In this document: piece after piece, positions 44,654 through 57,063 of the stretch
Numbering within the stretch: position 1 is the stretch's first letter
Layout: every line of letters begins with the position of its first letter
NCBI GenBank assembly: GCA_020064725.1
Contig: JAGTWJ010000002.1
Coordinates: 1,922,001 to 1,986,000, forward strand
DNA length: 64,000 bases
Direction of reading: 5' to 3'
From: Drechslerella dactyloides
Taxonomy: Eukaryota > Ascomycota > Orbiliomycetes > Orbiliales > Orbiliaceae
Position numbers and translations under genes: made by a program
Notes under the pieces: model-generated
What the model was told of the DNA's origin: nothing
Seen by the model: the letters and a program-made list of their open reading frames with translations, nothing else
The model's database searches: none

Positions 44654-46530
44654 TCAATCTTCCCTGCTGTCTATGACGCGGACAATCTTCTCGTATGATG
44701 TGAAGAAGATGGCGTTCAGCAGGCACGACCGGGCCATCGACACGCTCAGCCCACGGTACATGCGGCGGTGGAAGAGTGGATACTTGAGAGACGTAACGGG
44801 CTGGCCGGGTGGCGTGGATAGAATTCTGCAGGTGTCGGAAATCAAATCAGCGCTCTCAAATCCACTGGAGGGGTGGGGCAGCGACGCTTACTTTCGCTGG
44901 TAGATGGACTTCGAGCTGTCTATTGGGTATATCTACAGATAGCCTGTTAGGTGTCCGGTTTTGTGCCTTGAAGTTGAGTGAGAAATAATACCATAGCCCA
45001 AGATAGCAGCCCACAGAGGCCACCCGAGGTGGCGATAGCTAGATGACTCGTGCCTTCCTGCGAAGAAAATGTCCGCTTGAAAGTCTCGTACATCTATTTG
45101 ATAGCGACGTCAAGTTAGCGCAACACTCACGATTTATATATGGGATGGGCAGTATCATGCATGGTTATTATACCGTAAAATAAAAACCGGTCCCCAAAAC
45201 GTCTCGGACTATATATGGTAAAGAAGTTTCGAGCGTTAGAAGCGCCGTCCTCGAGCTGATAGCTAACAGATGAACGTACTCAGATGCAAGTGAAAGCCTG
45301 AGTAGAGGCCTCTGAACCCGCGCGTATCAACGATCCTCTTTGCGGACTCTAGGGTCCCGGCCCCCTTCATCTTGCTGTACGCCTTGGCAAAGTCTTCCTT
45401 CTCCTTGCCCTCGGCCTTGCTTTGCTTGAGCAGAAACTCAATCTGTGAGCTGAGTTTTGTAAACTCGAACGGGCCTACAACATCAATAGTCAGACAATTG
45501 TTGTTGTTGTTGCTATATTGTTATACAAAAGACAAGTAGCTATACAATTGGAGAAAGGGAAGGGGGACGAAACGTACAGGCGACGACGCTGACGACAGCA
45601 CCAGCCGTCCCACCGCTGAGAAAGTACTGAGCAAGATTCGACAGGCCGGGCAGCGTGCCCGGCTGGTAGCGAGCGGCATCCTCTCCCACGATTTTGCGGA
45701 TGCCGCGTTTATAGAAACCGAGCGAGGACGTATACACGGAGAACGATATCGTGCGGACCATCGATATCGACGCCAGCGGAGCCAAGCTTCCTACAGACAA
45801 ATGCCTGTCAGCGAGTGTGCAGCCGAGCGCATGCATCGATGTATGCAAATGGCGTAGGTAGAGTTATACCTCGCCAGAAGCCGCGGATGCCCTCATTGTG
45901 GTGGGTCTGTATCACGCAGTCCCAGAACGAATTGAAACGATAGCTGTGTTCGCACGCAGGATCGTTAGCACGGCAGCTCAAACGAAGGGTAACTAAATGG
46001 CAATGGGCCGAGTGATTGGATATTTAGCTATGGGGACTTACGTTTGCATGCGAGTCTTGACAGAATCCAATGGGACTACGCGAGAGCCGAAGCCAAATCA
46101 GCCGCCAACATTTCGTTAGCCGTCCGCATGGGCGATAACAATCCGGTGAGGTGCAGCGGTACTTACACGAGCTCAGCGTCGAGAAGACGGACGACGTCGA
46201 CGCCGCAATCTCTGTCCGATAGCGTTTTGCGAACGGCGCAGCCGGGTCGAGATCCTCCTGGCGCAGGCTCTCCCGGCGGGCCATGACGCCGTCGGCGGCG
46301 GCGGGGGACACAACTTGATGAAGCTGGAACGGAGAAGGCACGGAGACGGAGACGGAAACGGGCACGGCGGCGTGGTGAGCGGCGTGATTTGAGAACGGGT
46401 CCTCTTCGCCTGCGAAGGACAGCGGCGACGGCGGGCGCGTGTTGAAGCGCGGTGAAGAGCCGTCCGCCCGGCCGAGTTGGCCGCTGTCCTCGCCTCCCAC
46501 CTGCACCACCCGAACGGGGCCCTTGGTCAT
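44654..46530 (-). CDS. mitochondrial carrier family (SLC25) protein
   Basis: Nine exons, in transcription order 46530-46167, 46075-46042, 45943-45870, 45790-45578, 45474-45280, 45208-45174, 45093-44992, 44932-44892, 44825-44654; 409 residues. Inner-membrane solute carrier with three repeats. Seen: the PX[DE]XX[KR] signatures FPLDSVKTRMQ (exons 1-2) and YPIDSSKSIYQR (exons 7-8), a degenerate middle one CPFEFTKLSSQ, and the typical GIRGFWRG and GFRGLYSGF motifs after repeats 1 and 2. A charged insert (SKAEGKEKEDFAKAYSKMKG) lies in repeat 2. The N-terminus before repeat 1 is about 120 residues, long and disordered; a shorter start at the internal MARRESLRQEDLD is possible. Substrate not assigned. 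Exons 2 and 6 have 34 and 35 bases. Confidence 0.9.
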
Positions 46531-48455
46531 GCTAAGGAAATACAGCTATCCACTACAGCAGAAAGGACTATCTCGATTGGCCCGATCGATCGATCGAGCG
46601 GAGGATATCACAAAGGAGAGCGGTGCAGCAGTGGGTTCTTCTGGTTCTCTCGTCTTGTTCGGTTTCTTGCTTTCTTGCTAATGCGATGGTATACGATACG
46701 ACACAGTACGGTGATCGATGGCAGACGCAAACGTCAAACGATTCTGGGCTGGCTGATGGGAGGTTCAATGATCAAAGAAAAGATACAGCTTCCGACGATT
46801 ACAAGTTATACCTTTGTCTTTGCAATTGGAGACCTCGTTCAGCCGTTGTCGCAAAACTCCATAGAGACAGTCAGTCAGACGCCGCCCCAGCTTGCTAGAC
46901 CATCAGCGTCTCGCCTGTGCTCGAAAACCAATCGATCACGGCAGCAAGCGGCAGGTTTGAGCAGCGTGAGACGACGATGACGCCAGCCGGGAGGCCAGGT
47001 CTGAAGAGTGGGAACGGAACAGCAAATTCAAAGCTCGGCCTGGCACTGGGACATTAACAGAAAATCTAACAAAGAAAAAAAAAAGGGAACCCGCCTCTCG
47101 CACCGGAAGATGACGATTGACGGATGATGAAGGAGAGATCAGAAAAAGTGGTCCGATCGAGCGAGAGGGAGAGAGGCACCCTCTTATCGACGAAAAGACA
47201 GACGCCAGTCAGCCTCCAAATGTACAAACACCACAGGCGATAACCTTAATTCCTCACTCTTGCACCGTCATGTCACCGGTCCTCTCCTTCCAATGCAAAA
47301 GCAAAGCCCGAGCCGGAGCCAAAAGCAGGGCAGGAGCAAATCAAATCAAAGGGCGTTTGGAAAATGGCGGGGTAAAAAAGAAACGAGCGAAGGAGCAAGT
47401 CCAAGCTTTTCCGTCCCCACACCGTTCTGACCCCGTAGACGGACGGTCGAAGTTTCGATCAGCGCCGTTGGTACCAAGTACACCGTCCGCTCCTGCCAGT
47501 GTCGTGAGAGGATGGGCATATGATGGGACGCAGCGTAGCCCGATATGGCCGGTTTGCGGTAAGGAATGTATATCTACATGCAAACGACTTGCGGGCACGG
47601 GTACTCTACTGACCGCACACTCTCGAGCACGCTCTCTCTCTCTCTCTCTCTCTCTCTCGTTGGCCACGCCTGCTGAAGTAAGGCTTGGTATCTGTTATCA
47701 ATTGAATCCTCGAGCGCTGCAGGTCTTTGTGCAGAAATGGCGAAAATCAGAACGGCTAGCGACGCAAAATGAGTTCAATGCGTCGTCGCTAATGCGCCAG
47801 AGACAAGGACCAGGTGCCTTGGTTTGTTCACCCCCAGGCCCCTCGCCTCCGACGACATGTGCGCTCGTTAACGTTCCTTCGTGGTGTCTTTCGCAAGAAC
47901 ATGTGGAGCAGACGAACGCCCGTTCGTTTATCACAAGCTGTTATTGCAGTAGCGGTGGGTGTGGCACACCTGCTGCTGGCCTTAGCGTGGCTCACAAGCA
48001 GCGCGGCCATTGGCCGGCTCGCCTGCGCATGGCTTTTTCCCGAGCAGACCAACCGGATCTTTCGATAGCACGTCGACATGGTTATCTTGCGCCAATCAGC
48101 TACGTTCTCGCATGTTGCACATTTACTTAGTAAGAAGTAGTGGTTCTGGTAAAGAAAAAAATGTATTATGATCCCATAGCCTCCTATTGACATGCCGAGG
48201 CTTCCCTTGTCCGCCGAACATTAATAAACAGAAACGGAAAGGAGAGAAGACTGAAAAACCCAGACGAGAGCGCCGACTACCATCAGCGTGTCTTGTCAAT
48301 TCCTCCGTCCATCGCCTTCCAATCCGCAATGAAGAAAAAGAATTAAAAGGGCATGCATATTATTTGTCTGAAACGCCATCAACATGAGAAAATCCGCAAC
48401 GTCCCCAGTCGTCGTCCTTCCATTCTCAACCGCAACGAGGCAATGATGGCGATAT
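46531..48455. other. large intergenic region
   Basis: A 1.9-kb gap holding the carrier gene's promoter and the 3' end of the GPI-protein gene. A 337-codon plus frame (47117-48130) spans the CT repeat; its composition is not protein-like and I do not call it. Confidence 0.55.
47632..47658. repeat. CT dinucleotide repeat
   Basis: About 13 consecutive CT units on the plus strand, in the gap between the carrier and the GPI-protein gene. Confidence 0.92.
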
Positions 48456-49176
48456 CTACAAGACCATAAAGGCGGCAGTGAGGACGGCCAAGAGGGAGGA
48501 TGCGCACATCCAGGTGATCTTGGCAGCAGCAGAGTCCGCCGGAGTGGCGCGAGAAGCGCCGCCAGTGGTGGTCGAGGAAGAAGACGGGCCGTTGTTGTCG
48601 GATCCCGAGTTGGAGCCCGAAGTCGGCTCGCTGTCATCAGAGCCCGAGGTGGGAGAAGAGCCACTGGCGGAGCTGCGCTGGACGCTGAAAGTAGATGCGG
48701 TAGAAGTCGGGGTGGTCTTAATAGTGGCCGAGGCAGCGACGCAGTAAGAGCTCAACTATACAATTGCGCATGCGATTAGCACCTTCGCTTGTCATGGATA
48801 TGATACGGTTGCACATACCGTTCCCTTCTCGGCGTACAGGCCCGCGTCGTTGGGGCAGTTGTTGTAGCACTGGACGACAGCCTGCTGCACCTCGCACTGG
48901 CAGCCATAGTCGGTGGCCGTGCATGCAGAGAGTCTCGCCTTCGCCTGGGATATGCAGACATTGAGGATGCTGTAGGCGATTTTCCGCCAAACGTCAGCAT
49001 CTACTGATGAACTTCCTCGTGTCAATTGATCTTAGGGAGAGCGCATACTTCTGAGCGGCGCAGCTAGAGCTGCCGGTGACGACACCGGTGCTTGGGGTTG
49101 CGGGAGCCGCAGCTGTGCTCTGGGCGACGCTGACACCGGCGACGGCGGCGACGGAGAGGACGGTGGTGAAACGCAT
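48456..49176 (-). CDS. GPI-anchored cell-wall protein with eight cysteines (CFEM-like)
   Basis: Three exons, 49176-49049, 48969-48819, 48755-48456; 192 residues. Signal peptide MRFTTVLSVAAVAGVSVAQ, a short Ala/Thr/Pro stretch, then about 75 residues with eight cysteines (SC, VC, AC, GCQC, QC, NNC, YC), a Ser/Thr/Gly-rich linker, and a C-terminal hydrophobic tail (ITWMCASSLLAVLTAAFMVL) after small residues, as in a GPI-attachment signal. TDYGCQC and the later spacings fit the CFEM eight-cysteine pattern, but eight residues lie between cysteines 1 and 2 where CFEM has about three, so it belongs to a relative of CFEM. Similar proteins are annotated as GPI-anchored serine/threonine-rich proteins. 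The role is probably in the wall or plasma membrane surface. Confidence 0.86.
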
Positions 49177-50837
49177 TTTGATTGAGTGTTGAGGGGCGGT
49201 TGTATATATAGTATATAGACTGGTAGCGTATCTGCGTGAGACCAATTGAGGCCGGCGGTCAGTGTCTGAAGGCTGAGAAGAAGAGGCGAGATGGGAAGAT
49301 GGCGATGGTGGATGGGATGTGAGAGCGAGAGGAGGAGGGGGACGAGGAGCTGCCGCAGGAAGAATTATATAGGCAATAACAGCGCCGTCGACGGCGACTT
49401 GCGCTGCGCTGCCTTCCTGCCAGCAATCTCCATCGCATCATCTCCAAAACGGCCCCACGCCACCGCATTCACCACCACCGCCCACTGGCCACTTACCAAC
49501 GGCAATGCCTTTGCGCACGAGAGCGAGTGTGGAGAAACTGTCAAGGGCGCTTTAACGAGAGACGGGAAACGGAGCCTGCAATTGCAACGGGGCGACGGCC
49601 AACGGAGACAGCAAAAACGAGCGAGCGAGCGAACGACCGACCAAGAAGGACTGGCTACGGGAGACGATTAATGCTGATGAGCAGGAGGAAGAGAGGAAGA
49701 GAGAGAAGGGGAAAGGAAAGAAAAAAGAGACACTCAAAAGGGGGCCGGGGAACCCATCGCCTTAAGAAGTGGCTCTTGCCTGCGACAGGGGCCGCACATT
49801 TAATGTAATGCGCTTCTTCTCTCTCCACCAAGCTTCGATCTTGATGCAGGATCGCTTGCCGAAATTACGCCCTCCCCGGCCTGCTGCATCCGTGATTGGC
49901 TGCGCTCCACAGACCCCTTGCCTCTCGCTCGGTCAGTGGCTTGCGACTTCGTTCGCAGTCGAAAATATTGGCATTCCTCAGCTCGGGCCAATATTAAGGA
50001 CATCACATAACATGAACTGTGGGCGAACCAAACGAAAATGGCCCGATGCACCTCCAATCCGGCTCTCAGAGATGTGCCATCTCGACTCTGCATTGAGTGT
50101 CCGCCTGCTGTGTTCTCCGTCCGTCGACGGGGCCCATGCGCCTGCCCACGAATGGCAATACGATGTATCACAATGGACGGTCATGCGGGTCGCGAGAATG
50201 CAAGATGTTATGTGGGCTGTCTGCAACTCGTTCCGACAAAACTGGTTGCCGCGTCCGGTCGTCCGGCCCCGACAGAAATATTCTGTCTGCCGTCGTAGTC
50301 GGCCGGCCAATCGTTCGAGTCAAGTCAATCGAGCAATTCAATTCCATCGAGTATGCAAATTATGTGCACAGCTAAAAGAGTAAAAAAATCCTACCACGGG
50401 CACAAAAAAAGGAAAAGAAAAAGAAAAGTGACCGGGCCTTCAAACATCAAAGCAACAGAGACTCTCGGAAAGAAAGAGGCAGCCGGGAGGTCTTCAGCCG
50501 TCCAACGCTACGCATATTATCTTTGACAGCAGCCGAAGTGCAGGGTTCAAAATCAAACGAACGGAAAGAAGGAAAGGAAGAAGGGCAGGGTGGCGACCAA
50601 GGAAAAAGGCAGCTAGCTGTCCAACGAAACCAATATCAGGAGGCGGATGCGTGGAACGGCACGAGACGACCCGGTCGACTGCCAACAGTGGCACTCTCCA
50701 TCATTCATTCGTACGTCGAACAACCCGAGTCGTTGTGTAGGTGACAGAAGCGACAAAAAAATACATATGATGGGAAACCGAAGAAAAAAATTCTCATACA
50801 GGCCCAGACAGCCAAGAAGATGTATCCGGGTCTCCAT
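49177..50837. other. intergenic, GPI-gene promoter and HULA 3' end
   Basis: A 1.66-kb gap. The 204-codon plus frame (49769-50383) overlaps several minus frames and has no motif. The right part is A-rich on the plus strand (50390-50430), likely 3' flank of the ligase gene. Confidence 0.55.
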
Positions 50838-53800
50838 CTACTCCTGCCCGAATCCCATGGTCTCTTCAACAGCCAAGGCCAATTTTTGCGCCAGGGCGTC
50901 ATAGCTCTTGTACGGTGGCAGATCCAAACGGTTGAAGCTAGTGGTAAATTCGGTTAGCCGAAACGCTCTCAAGCTTGATTATCTCCTCTTCGGTCGAAGA
51001 ATAACGAGATTAAAACTCACCATGTATGAGACTTAGGCAGGTGCAGCTGCTCTCCAGCCTTTTCGATAGTAAACCGCCTGGGGCCATCGCTCCCCTGCAG
51101 GTCCTTGAAGCCGTTGACAGGGATACGTGAGGTACCCGTCGTGAACTGCAGCAGCCGCGACTTCTGCTCCGCATCCCAGCTCCGGACGCACTGTAAAGAA
51201 GCATCAAGTCAGCGGGACAAAGCCACAAAATATAGTGACACCACGGCGTTGCAAGCAAATTCTCACCTTCCAGAAGTTCTGGATAACTTCATCGGTCTCC
51301 GTGTACCCACGGTAGTCGGTGTGCTTCTTCCAGTCGTCAACGTCGATATCGGCGATACCACCGATGAGCAACTCCAATTCTCTCTCATCAAACACATTGA
51401 TCAGATCTGGAGGAATCAGTTCGTTGAATCCTGTGATGAAGGCATTGAACTGCTCTTCCACTCGCTTTGAAATTCTCCATTCCGTGATGAGACTGGAGGA
51501 AACACCAGTTAGTATGAATTTTTTTGCCCAGCTAAACTGCGGAGAGTGTGTGGTTCGCTTCTCGGAGAGGGGTTCGTACTCAATGTACTCCTTCTTGTTC
51601 TCGTTCGTCACCTCGATTTCCCGTCCGTTTGGCTTGAGGTCAATGGTGACAGTCTCACCGAATCGGTTATCTTCCGTCGAGAAGGTGAGATCCAAAATAT
51701 CGGTAATGTCGTTCTCACTATACGTCACTCGTCAGCTCGGACTCCTTCTTGTGTTTGTGTAACGTGGACACAAAAACGGGTGGAATCTTACAGGGTCCAT
51801 GTGAGATTCCGATGGAAATCGGCATCCACACCTTCCATGTCAGCTAGGGAGACCTTCTTGCGCAGGATCATCTTGTAGAAAGCGCCGATAAAGAAGGCGT
51901 CCAAGAAACGTCGGTGGAAGATGGCAAGACCGACCACCCTGCCGATAAACTTGAAGTAGTTCAAATGCTCCGGATTGATACCAGAGTGCGGGTTGATTTG
52001 AAGGGTATAGTTGTCGTGAGCGGAATATTCAAACAAGCAGTAGAACGGATTGAACATTTCGTGAGATAGCAAGAAGAAGAATTCTCTGTTGTGATCATTA
52101 GCAGGTAGTCAACACAGCAGGTTGCGGCAGTGGAAGCTACGAACCGAGAAAGACCACCGTAATCTAGACCGTCTTCGCCGTCAAACTTCACCATCAACCT
52201 CTTCTTGAGATCGTTGGGATGTTGCCGCATGATCTCCGCGTACGAGTCCTCGAATATGTGGTTCCGTCTGACTTTAACATGACATTGACCGGAGAGGATG
52301 CGCAGGGCCGGCTGGGACCTGAAGTAGATGAGCTTCCTTCTGAAATCTCGCTTGTACTGTGGTACGTTCTGGTCGAGCGATGACGGTAGACGAGGGTCGT
52401 CCCAGGTTGTCGTTTTGGTGTTATGGTCGACAAAATACACTCTGGCGGTATTTGTGAGCCGCATTTCCCACCCGCTTGGAAGAGGTCCCAGCTGCGAAAC
52501 CGGCTGCGTCTGCACCGTCTGCTGTTGTCCGTATACTCTTATGTATTGCTGCCGCCTCGGATCCACCCATGTGGTGGTTCGGGTGTTGTGGTCCACAAAA
52601 TATGGTCGTCCCTCCGGAGTATGACGTTGCTCCCAACCTGGAGGCAGCTCTCCGGACCCAGCTGTCGTTGCGCCCGTAGCCATCATCGACACCTGACTGG
52701 AAGCGCTTTCGTTGTTGGGAGGCGTAGTCGTGCCAGCTCCAGGAGTCGGCGAGTTGGCACCAGTCCGATCTTCCGGCAGCATCCTGTTCCCATGCGCTCG
52801 CCGTTCCATGTCGGTTGTATGTTGCATGCTAGCCCGTTGCTCACTGGACGAGAACTGGGCCGACGGTCGGTTCCAGGTGGTGGTTCGGGTGTTGTGGTCG
52901 ACATAGTACGTTCTTCCTAGATTGTCCTGCCGCCTCTCCCAGCCCGCTGGGAGCGGGCCCTGGCTATCTTCAAAGGAGCTCATTTGTCTGCCGCCAGGAG
53001 CTGGGGCGGGAGGGCCGTTACTTGAAGCTCCAGGACCGCGGCTGCCGTTGACACCTGGGGGAGCGGCGCCGTTCTGCTCCGATATGGCGAGGGTGGTGCT
53101 ACTTCCCGTAGAGGGCCCGGCGAGCGAGGTCTGTCGGGCTTGGTTCTGGTTTTGGTTTCGCAAGGGCTCGTCGACGTTGGTTGATAGGTTGACAATCAGC
53201 TTTCCGTGCACCATCATATTGTCGTTTGATTTTTTCAGGTCGCGGGTAAGCATTTCTGAGCGGGACCACGCGAGCGAGCAGATAAGTTAGCGTCCAGCAG
53301 ACGATGACGGTGATTGAGGAGGATCACGGAGTGTGAGCGGGTTGATCGGCTGCGCCAAATCATGTTTATGCACTACGCACCGTCGCCTCCGAGGCCGAGG
53401 TCCAGAACGTCTCCAACTCGGATGTTTATGACACCTAGAAAACCCTGGTCCTTCTTTTTGAACTTTTTCTGGTCGAAAATCTGTACAGCAACGATGCTCG
53501 ATTCGGTGACAGTCCTATAGGGCGTCGGTGTCAGATTTTGAGATGGGAAAGATGAGAATACCGCGGATCAAGGGAAGCAAGCCGCTTACACATCGAAGCT
53601 CTCGTTCCAGTAGGGATTCAGAGTTTTCTTGATCACAGTAGTGGTGTGCGTCTGCTCGCCGTCCACCGTGATGACGGCGAAGGGATCCGGAAATCCTGCG
53701 TTGGGATTGGGTCAGCCGGGTGTGCTGCTTGGCCCGGGAGCAGGGCTCCGGGGGTTGGATTGCAGCTTGGGGGGTAAACCATACTGAAGACATCTCGTTT

Positions 53801-54094
53801 GTATAGGCCATCGGCAGCGATGACTGGGGAGAGGAATCAGGCGAGTTAGCATGCGATATTTCGTCGGGAGGACGTCAGACGACGGAAGGAATCCCCGGGA
53901 AAGGATTCGTGGGCGCTACGTCGTTCGTACCTGTTAGTCTGACTTTCCTCGAGTTGCTAGAAAGAAGGCTGAACGTTAGCATATCATGTCGTCTGCTGCA
54001 CGGTGGCCCCGGCTGGCGGGAAGATGAGAGAGGTGAAGGAGATATCAGCGAAGGGGATTGGAGGTGGCACTAACCTTGACGACGGATCAGTCAT
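50838..54094 (-). CDS. HULA: HECT ubiquitin ligase of the Rsp5/NEDD4 type (HulA)
   Basis: Eleven exons, in transcription order 54094-54075, 53956-53931, 53823-53785, 53695-53590, 53514-53381, 53255-52145, 52085-51792, 51717-51580, 51492-51267, 51190-51021, 50937-50838; 787 residues. This ligase ubiquitinates membrane transporters and other cargo through PY-motif adaptors. Seen: C2 domain (about 8-110; KVRLTVIAADGLYKRDVFRF, LNPYWNESFD), three WW domains (about 208-239, 311-341, 365-397; each with GxLPxGWExR and HNTxTTTW), and a HECT domain from about 430, with the catalytic cysteine at 755 in HTCFNRLDLPPY. The first five exons are short (20, 26, 39, 106 and 134 bases) and encode the C2 domain. 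The C-terminus ends GFGQE as in the family. Confidence 0.95.
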
Positions 54095-57063
54095 GACCGA
54101 GAGCGGGGGAGGAGCTGTGGAGCTCGAGCAGGCCGGCAGTCGTGGTAAGGGTAACGATGTTGGGGATTAGGCCGGAGAAGGGCGGCGACGGACGGGGAGG
54201 AGCGGATCTCGAGAGCGGCGACAGCAACAGGCGAGGGCGACAGCGACAGACGGGAGCGAGATTGGTGGTGAGGCTGTCGATTTGGCTTTGGAGGGGGAGG
54301 GGAGCGGGTTTGCAGGTTTGCCTCTCTGCAGAGGATTCGAAGCTGAAGCGCAGCAGAAGCAGCCGCAGCAACAACGAGCGAGCGAGCAAGAGAGTTTGGA
54401 TCAGTCGGAGGAAGAAGCACCGGCAAACGAGCGAGCGGGCAGCCGGCAGCAGCAGCAGCAGCAGCGGCTGGCTGATGCAGCCAGTCAGGTTGGAACGGTT
54501 CCGGCAGAGCGACGCAAGCAGGAGGGCTTGGGCTTTCGATTAAGCGCCGCAGCAGCAGAGGAGGAGGAGGAGGAGAACACGCGAGAGAGGGAGAGCTGGA
54601 CTGGATTGGAGGATGGTGAGAGGAAGCAGGGAGAATTCAAGAACGGCGGGCTGATCTGCCAGTCACCGCTCGCGTTCGAGTCGAATCGGCAGCCGGTCGA
54701 AGAGGGATATCTCGAGGGCAGTCGGGGAGGACGACACGATCGAAGCCAGAGCCGGCTGGGAGACTGCGACCGAGGGATGTGATATAAAAGCAGGCAGGCA
54801 GGCTGTCAGGCAAGCAGGCTGTTGGGCGGGAGAGGTGGATGGAGCGAAGAGAGGCTGATGTGATAGCTCGTCCGGAAGCGCTTCCTCCTGCAGGACCTTG
54901 TCCCGTGCACGCAGGTCAGCAATCGAACCGAGCCTCGTACGCGGTGTCGTCTCGTATCGACTCGATGGAGGGAGCGGTACTTGTGTCTAACGAGCAGGTC
55001 GTGGAGAGTGGCAGAATTCTACCGCATGCACAGCTAGCGACGGCGATAATGATGGGTGGTGATGATGATGATGACGATGACGACGACGGGGTTGACGTTA
55101 TAACGTTGCTTGCACTCGGACGGCGGTCACCGCAGCGTCTCGAAAGGAGCAAGTAGCACAGATGCCAAATGCCACCACTTTCTGCAAGACGTCTCCACCA
55201 GACATCGCAAGTCTCAACGTCGTGCATCCGCTCCGCCAGATGGCTGTTTAAACCACGATACCCTGCTGCATGCCACTTGCTACTTTGACCCGTAAATGCA
55301 AACATGTCCAGGTTCGATCCGCCGGCAAACATCCCCATCCAAGCTTGCATCAATTGCAATTGCAACCTCCGGCCCCCGGAACAAATGGCCGTGCAGATTT
55401 CCTCCATGAATTCATTCTACGACTGTAGGAGTCGGCTCCGGAGACAAGGCCGGCCCCCAGATCACATCATCCCAGACAGGGCCGAGGCGTGGCAGTGCAA
55501 CTTTTTGCATTTTTAATTTGCCATGCGGCTGTGACCTCGATCGAGTCGGGTTTGGATCCTCTCGCCAGCGCTCTCGCCGGAAAGCCGGGGTCCAGATAAT
55601 ATAATCTATCGACGGGACACCATGCATCTGCCATAATCGATAGAAACACGGCGGGCCTGCTTTGTAATGACACAATACGATGGGACCGTCTATCAGCTCT
55701 CGCTGCTAGCGCTCGCTTCCTTGCAAGATTCCATCAGCCGGGCCCGCTGACGGTTGAGTCAAAGACAATCCTACTTGTCGAGATATGATATAACGCATTA
55801 TCTAAGCACAGACACCGATTCTCAATCCGAGATATCGCGATCGCACAAATTGCGGCGCAGACCGCCGCCGTGGCCGCCGTGGTACATTACCGTAAACGTT
55901 GCTCCTGGGCATATCTGCCACGCCCCCGACGCTTCAGATGCGCCCCTAGCAAGGGAGAGCAAAAAAAACACCAAGCTAGCCCATACGGTACAAGTATCAC
56001 ATCTAACCAACAGTGTGCTGCGTGCTTCGAGTCCATCAACGATCCTATTACGATACTTCGACGGAGAAAAGTGAACACAGAAACGCCGTGACACTCACCT
56101 CGGCATCGCTCTTCCTCATCGGCTGGACGTCACCGTACCCGGCCTAACACCCAACCGGCCTTTCACCAATGGAGACCCGCAGTGGCGTATACCACCAAGC
56201 CATACCATCTGTCCAACAGCCCATCCACCTGTCATTCTGCTCATACTCAAACTGTCTCTCGACGCCGGGACATCTTGCATGCGATATCATAGGCTGCCCT
56301 CTGTTCGCCGTGACATGGTTTTTTCTCTATCCGATCAAAAAGACAGCGCCGAATTCGAGCAGCCGTGCGCCCATGCATGCGAGCTTTCCTGCAGCTGCAT
56401 GCAGCTGGCTTGCCTGCCTTTCTCGCGCAGGTCATCTCATCTCTATTCTACTTTCCGCAGGCATGGTTGGTTCTCTCTTCTCTCGTCTACTTTGCCGCGT
56501 CGCGCCATTCGTTCGGTCGTTCGCCGCCAGATCCGCAAATGTCCCCAGCTCTTAATCTTTCCTATTCACGTTGGCATGCAGCATCCCTCTTATTCCCTCC
56601 TCTCGCTCTCCCTTTTCTCTCTCTCTTTTTTCACAATCGACATTTTCTTGTCCTGCTTGTTCCTCGATCGCGCTCTTGTCTATTCTTTTCTTGCATTCTT
56701 TCTTTCTTTCTGCCATCATATCTCCATGGAACCCGGGAAACCGCTGTCCAGCACATATCTGCCCTCCTCTCCCGTACGACCCAAACAAAACCGAAGCGTA
56801 AAGTAAAAAAAATAAAGAAAGTAAAAGAATCACCCAGCCGAAAGTAATAAAGAAAGGAGAACAGAAAACCTGGTGTGTCCCGCGCGTAACTGTCCTGCAT
56901 GCATATATCTCCAGGGGGGGAATTGGAAGACAGAGTGACTATCCACGAACAACGCTCCGGGAGGATATCTGGAATCGCATGGCCATTACTCTCCACCTTT
57001 CCGCCAACCTGTCAGCTGATTTGACTGCTCCGGCAGCGAGGAGTGAGGAAGCGATCTAGCGAT
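54095..57063. other. large intergenic region upstream of HULA
   Basis: A 2.97-kb gap. The part next to the ligase start is purine-rich on the plus strand (GAG and CAGCAG runs near 54350-54570), as expected for a pyrimidine-rich leader on the minus strand. A GAT/GAC repeat lies at 55059-55087. Several frames of 100-175 codons have no motifs. A GGTTCGATCC word at 55313 resembles a tRNA B box, but the flanks do not fold as a tRNA. Confidence 0.55.
55059..55087. repeat. GAT/GAC trinucleotide repeat
   Basis: About nine GAT or GAC triplets in a row on the plus strand, about 1 kb upstream of HULA. Confidence 0.9.

Noticed and set aside
47117..48130. 337-codon plus frame
   Set aside because: It runs through the CT microsatellite, has no motif and no coding-like composition, and overlaps several minus frames.
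54142..54782. Plus frames of 133 and 166 codons upstream of HulA
   Set aside because: Gln/Glu/Arg-rich because of CAG and GAG runs; they lie in the ligase's leader and have no motif.
55260..55345. Possible tRNA gene suggested by a GGTTCGATCC word
   Set aside because: No A box at the right distance, and the flanks of the word do not pair as a T stem.
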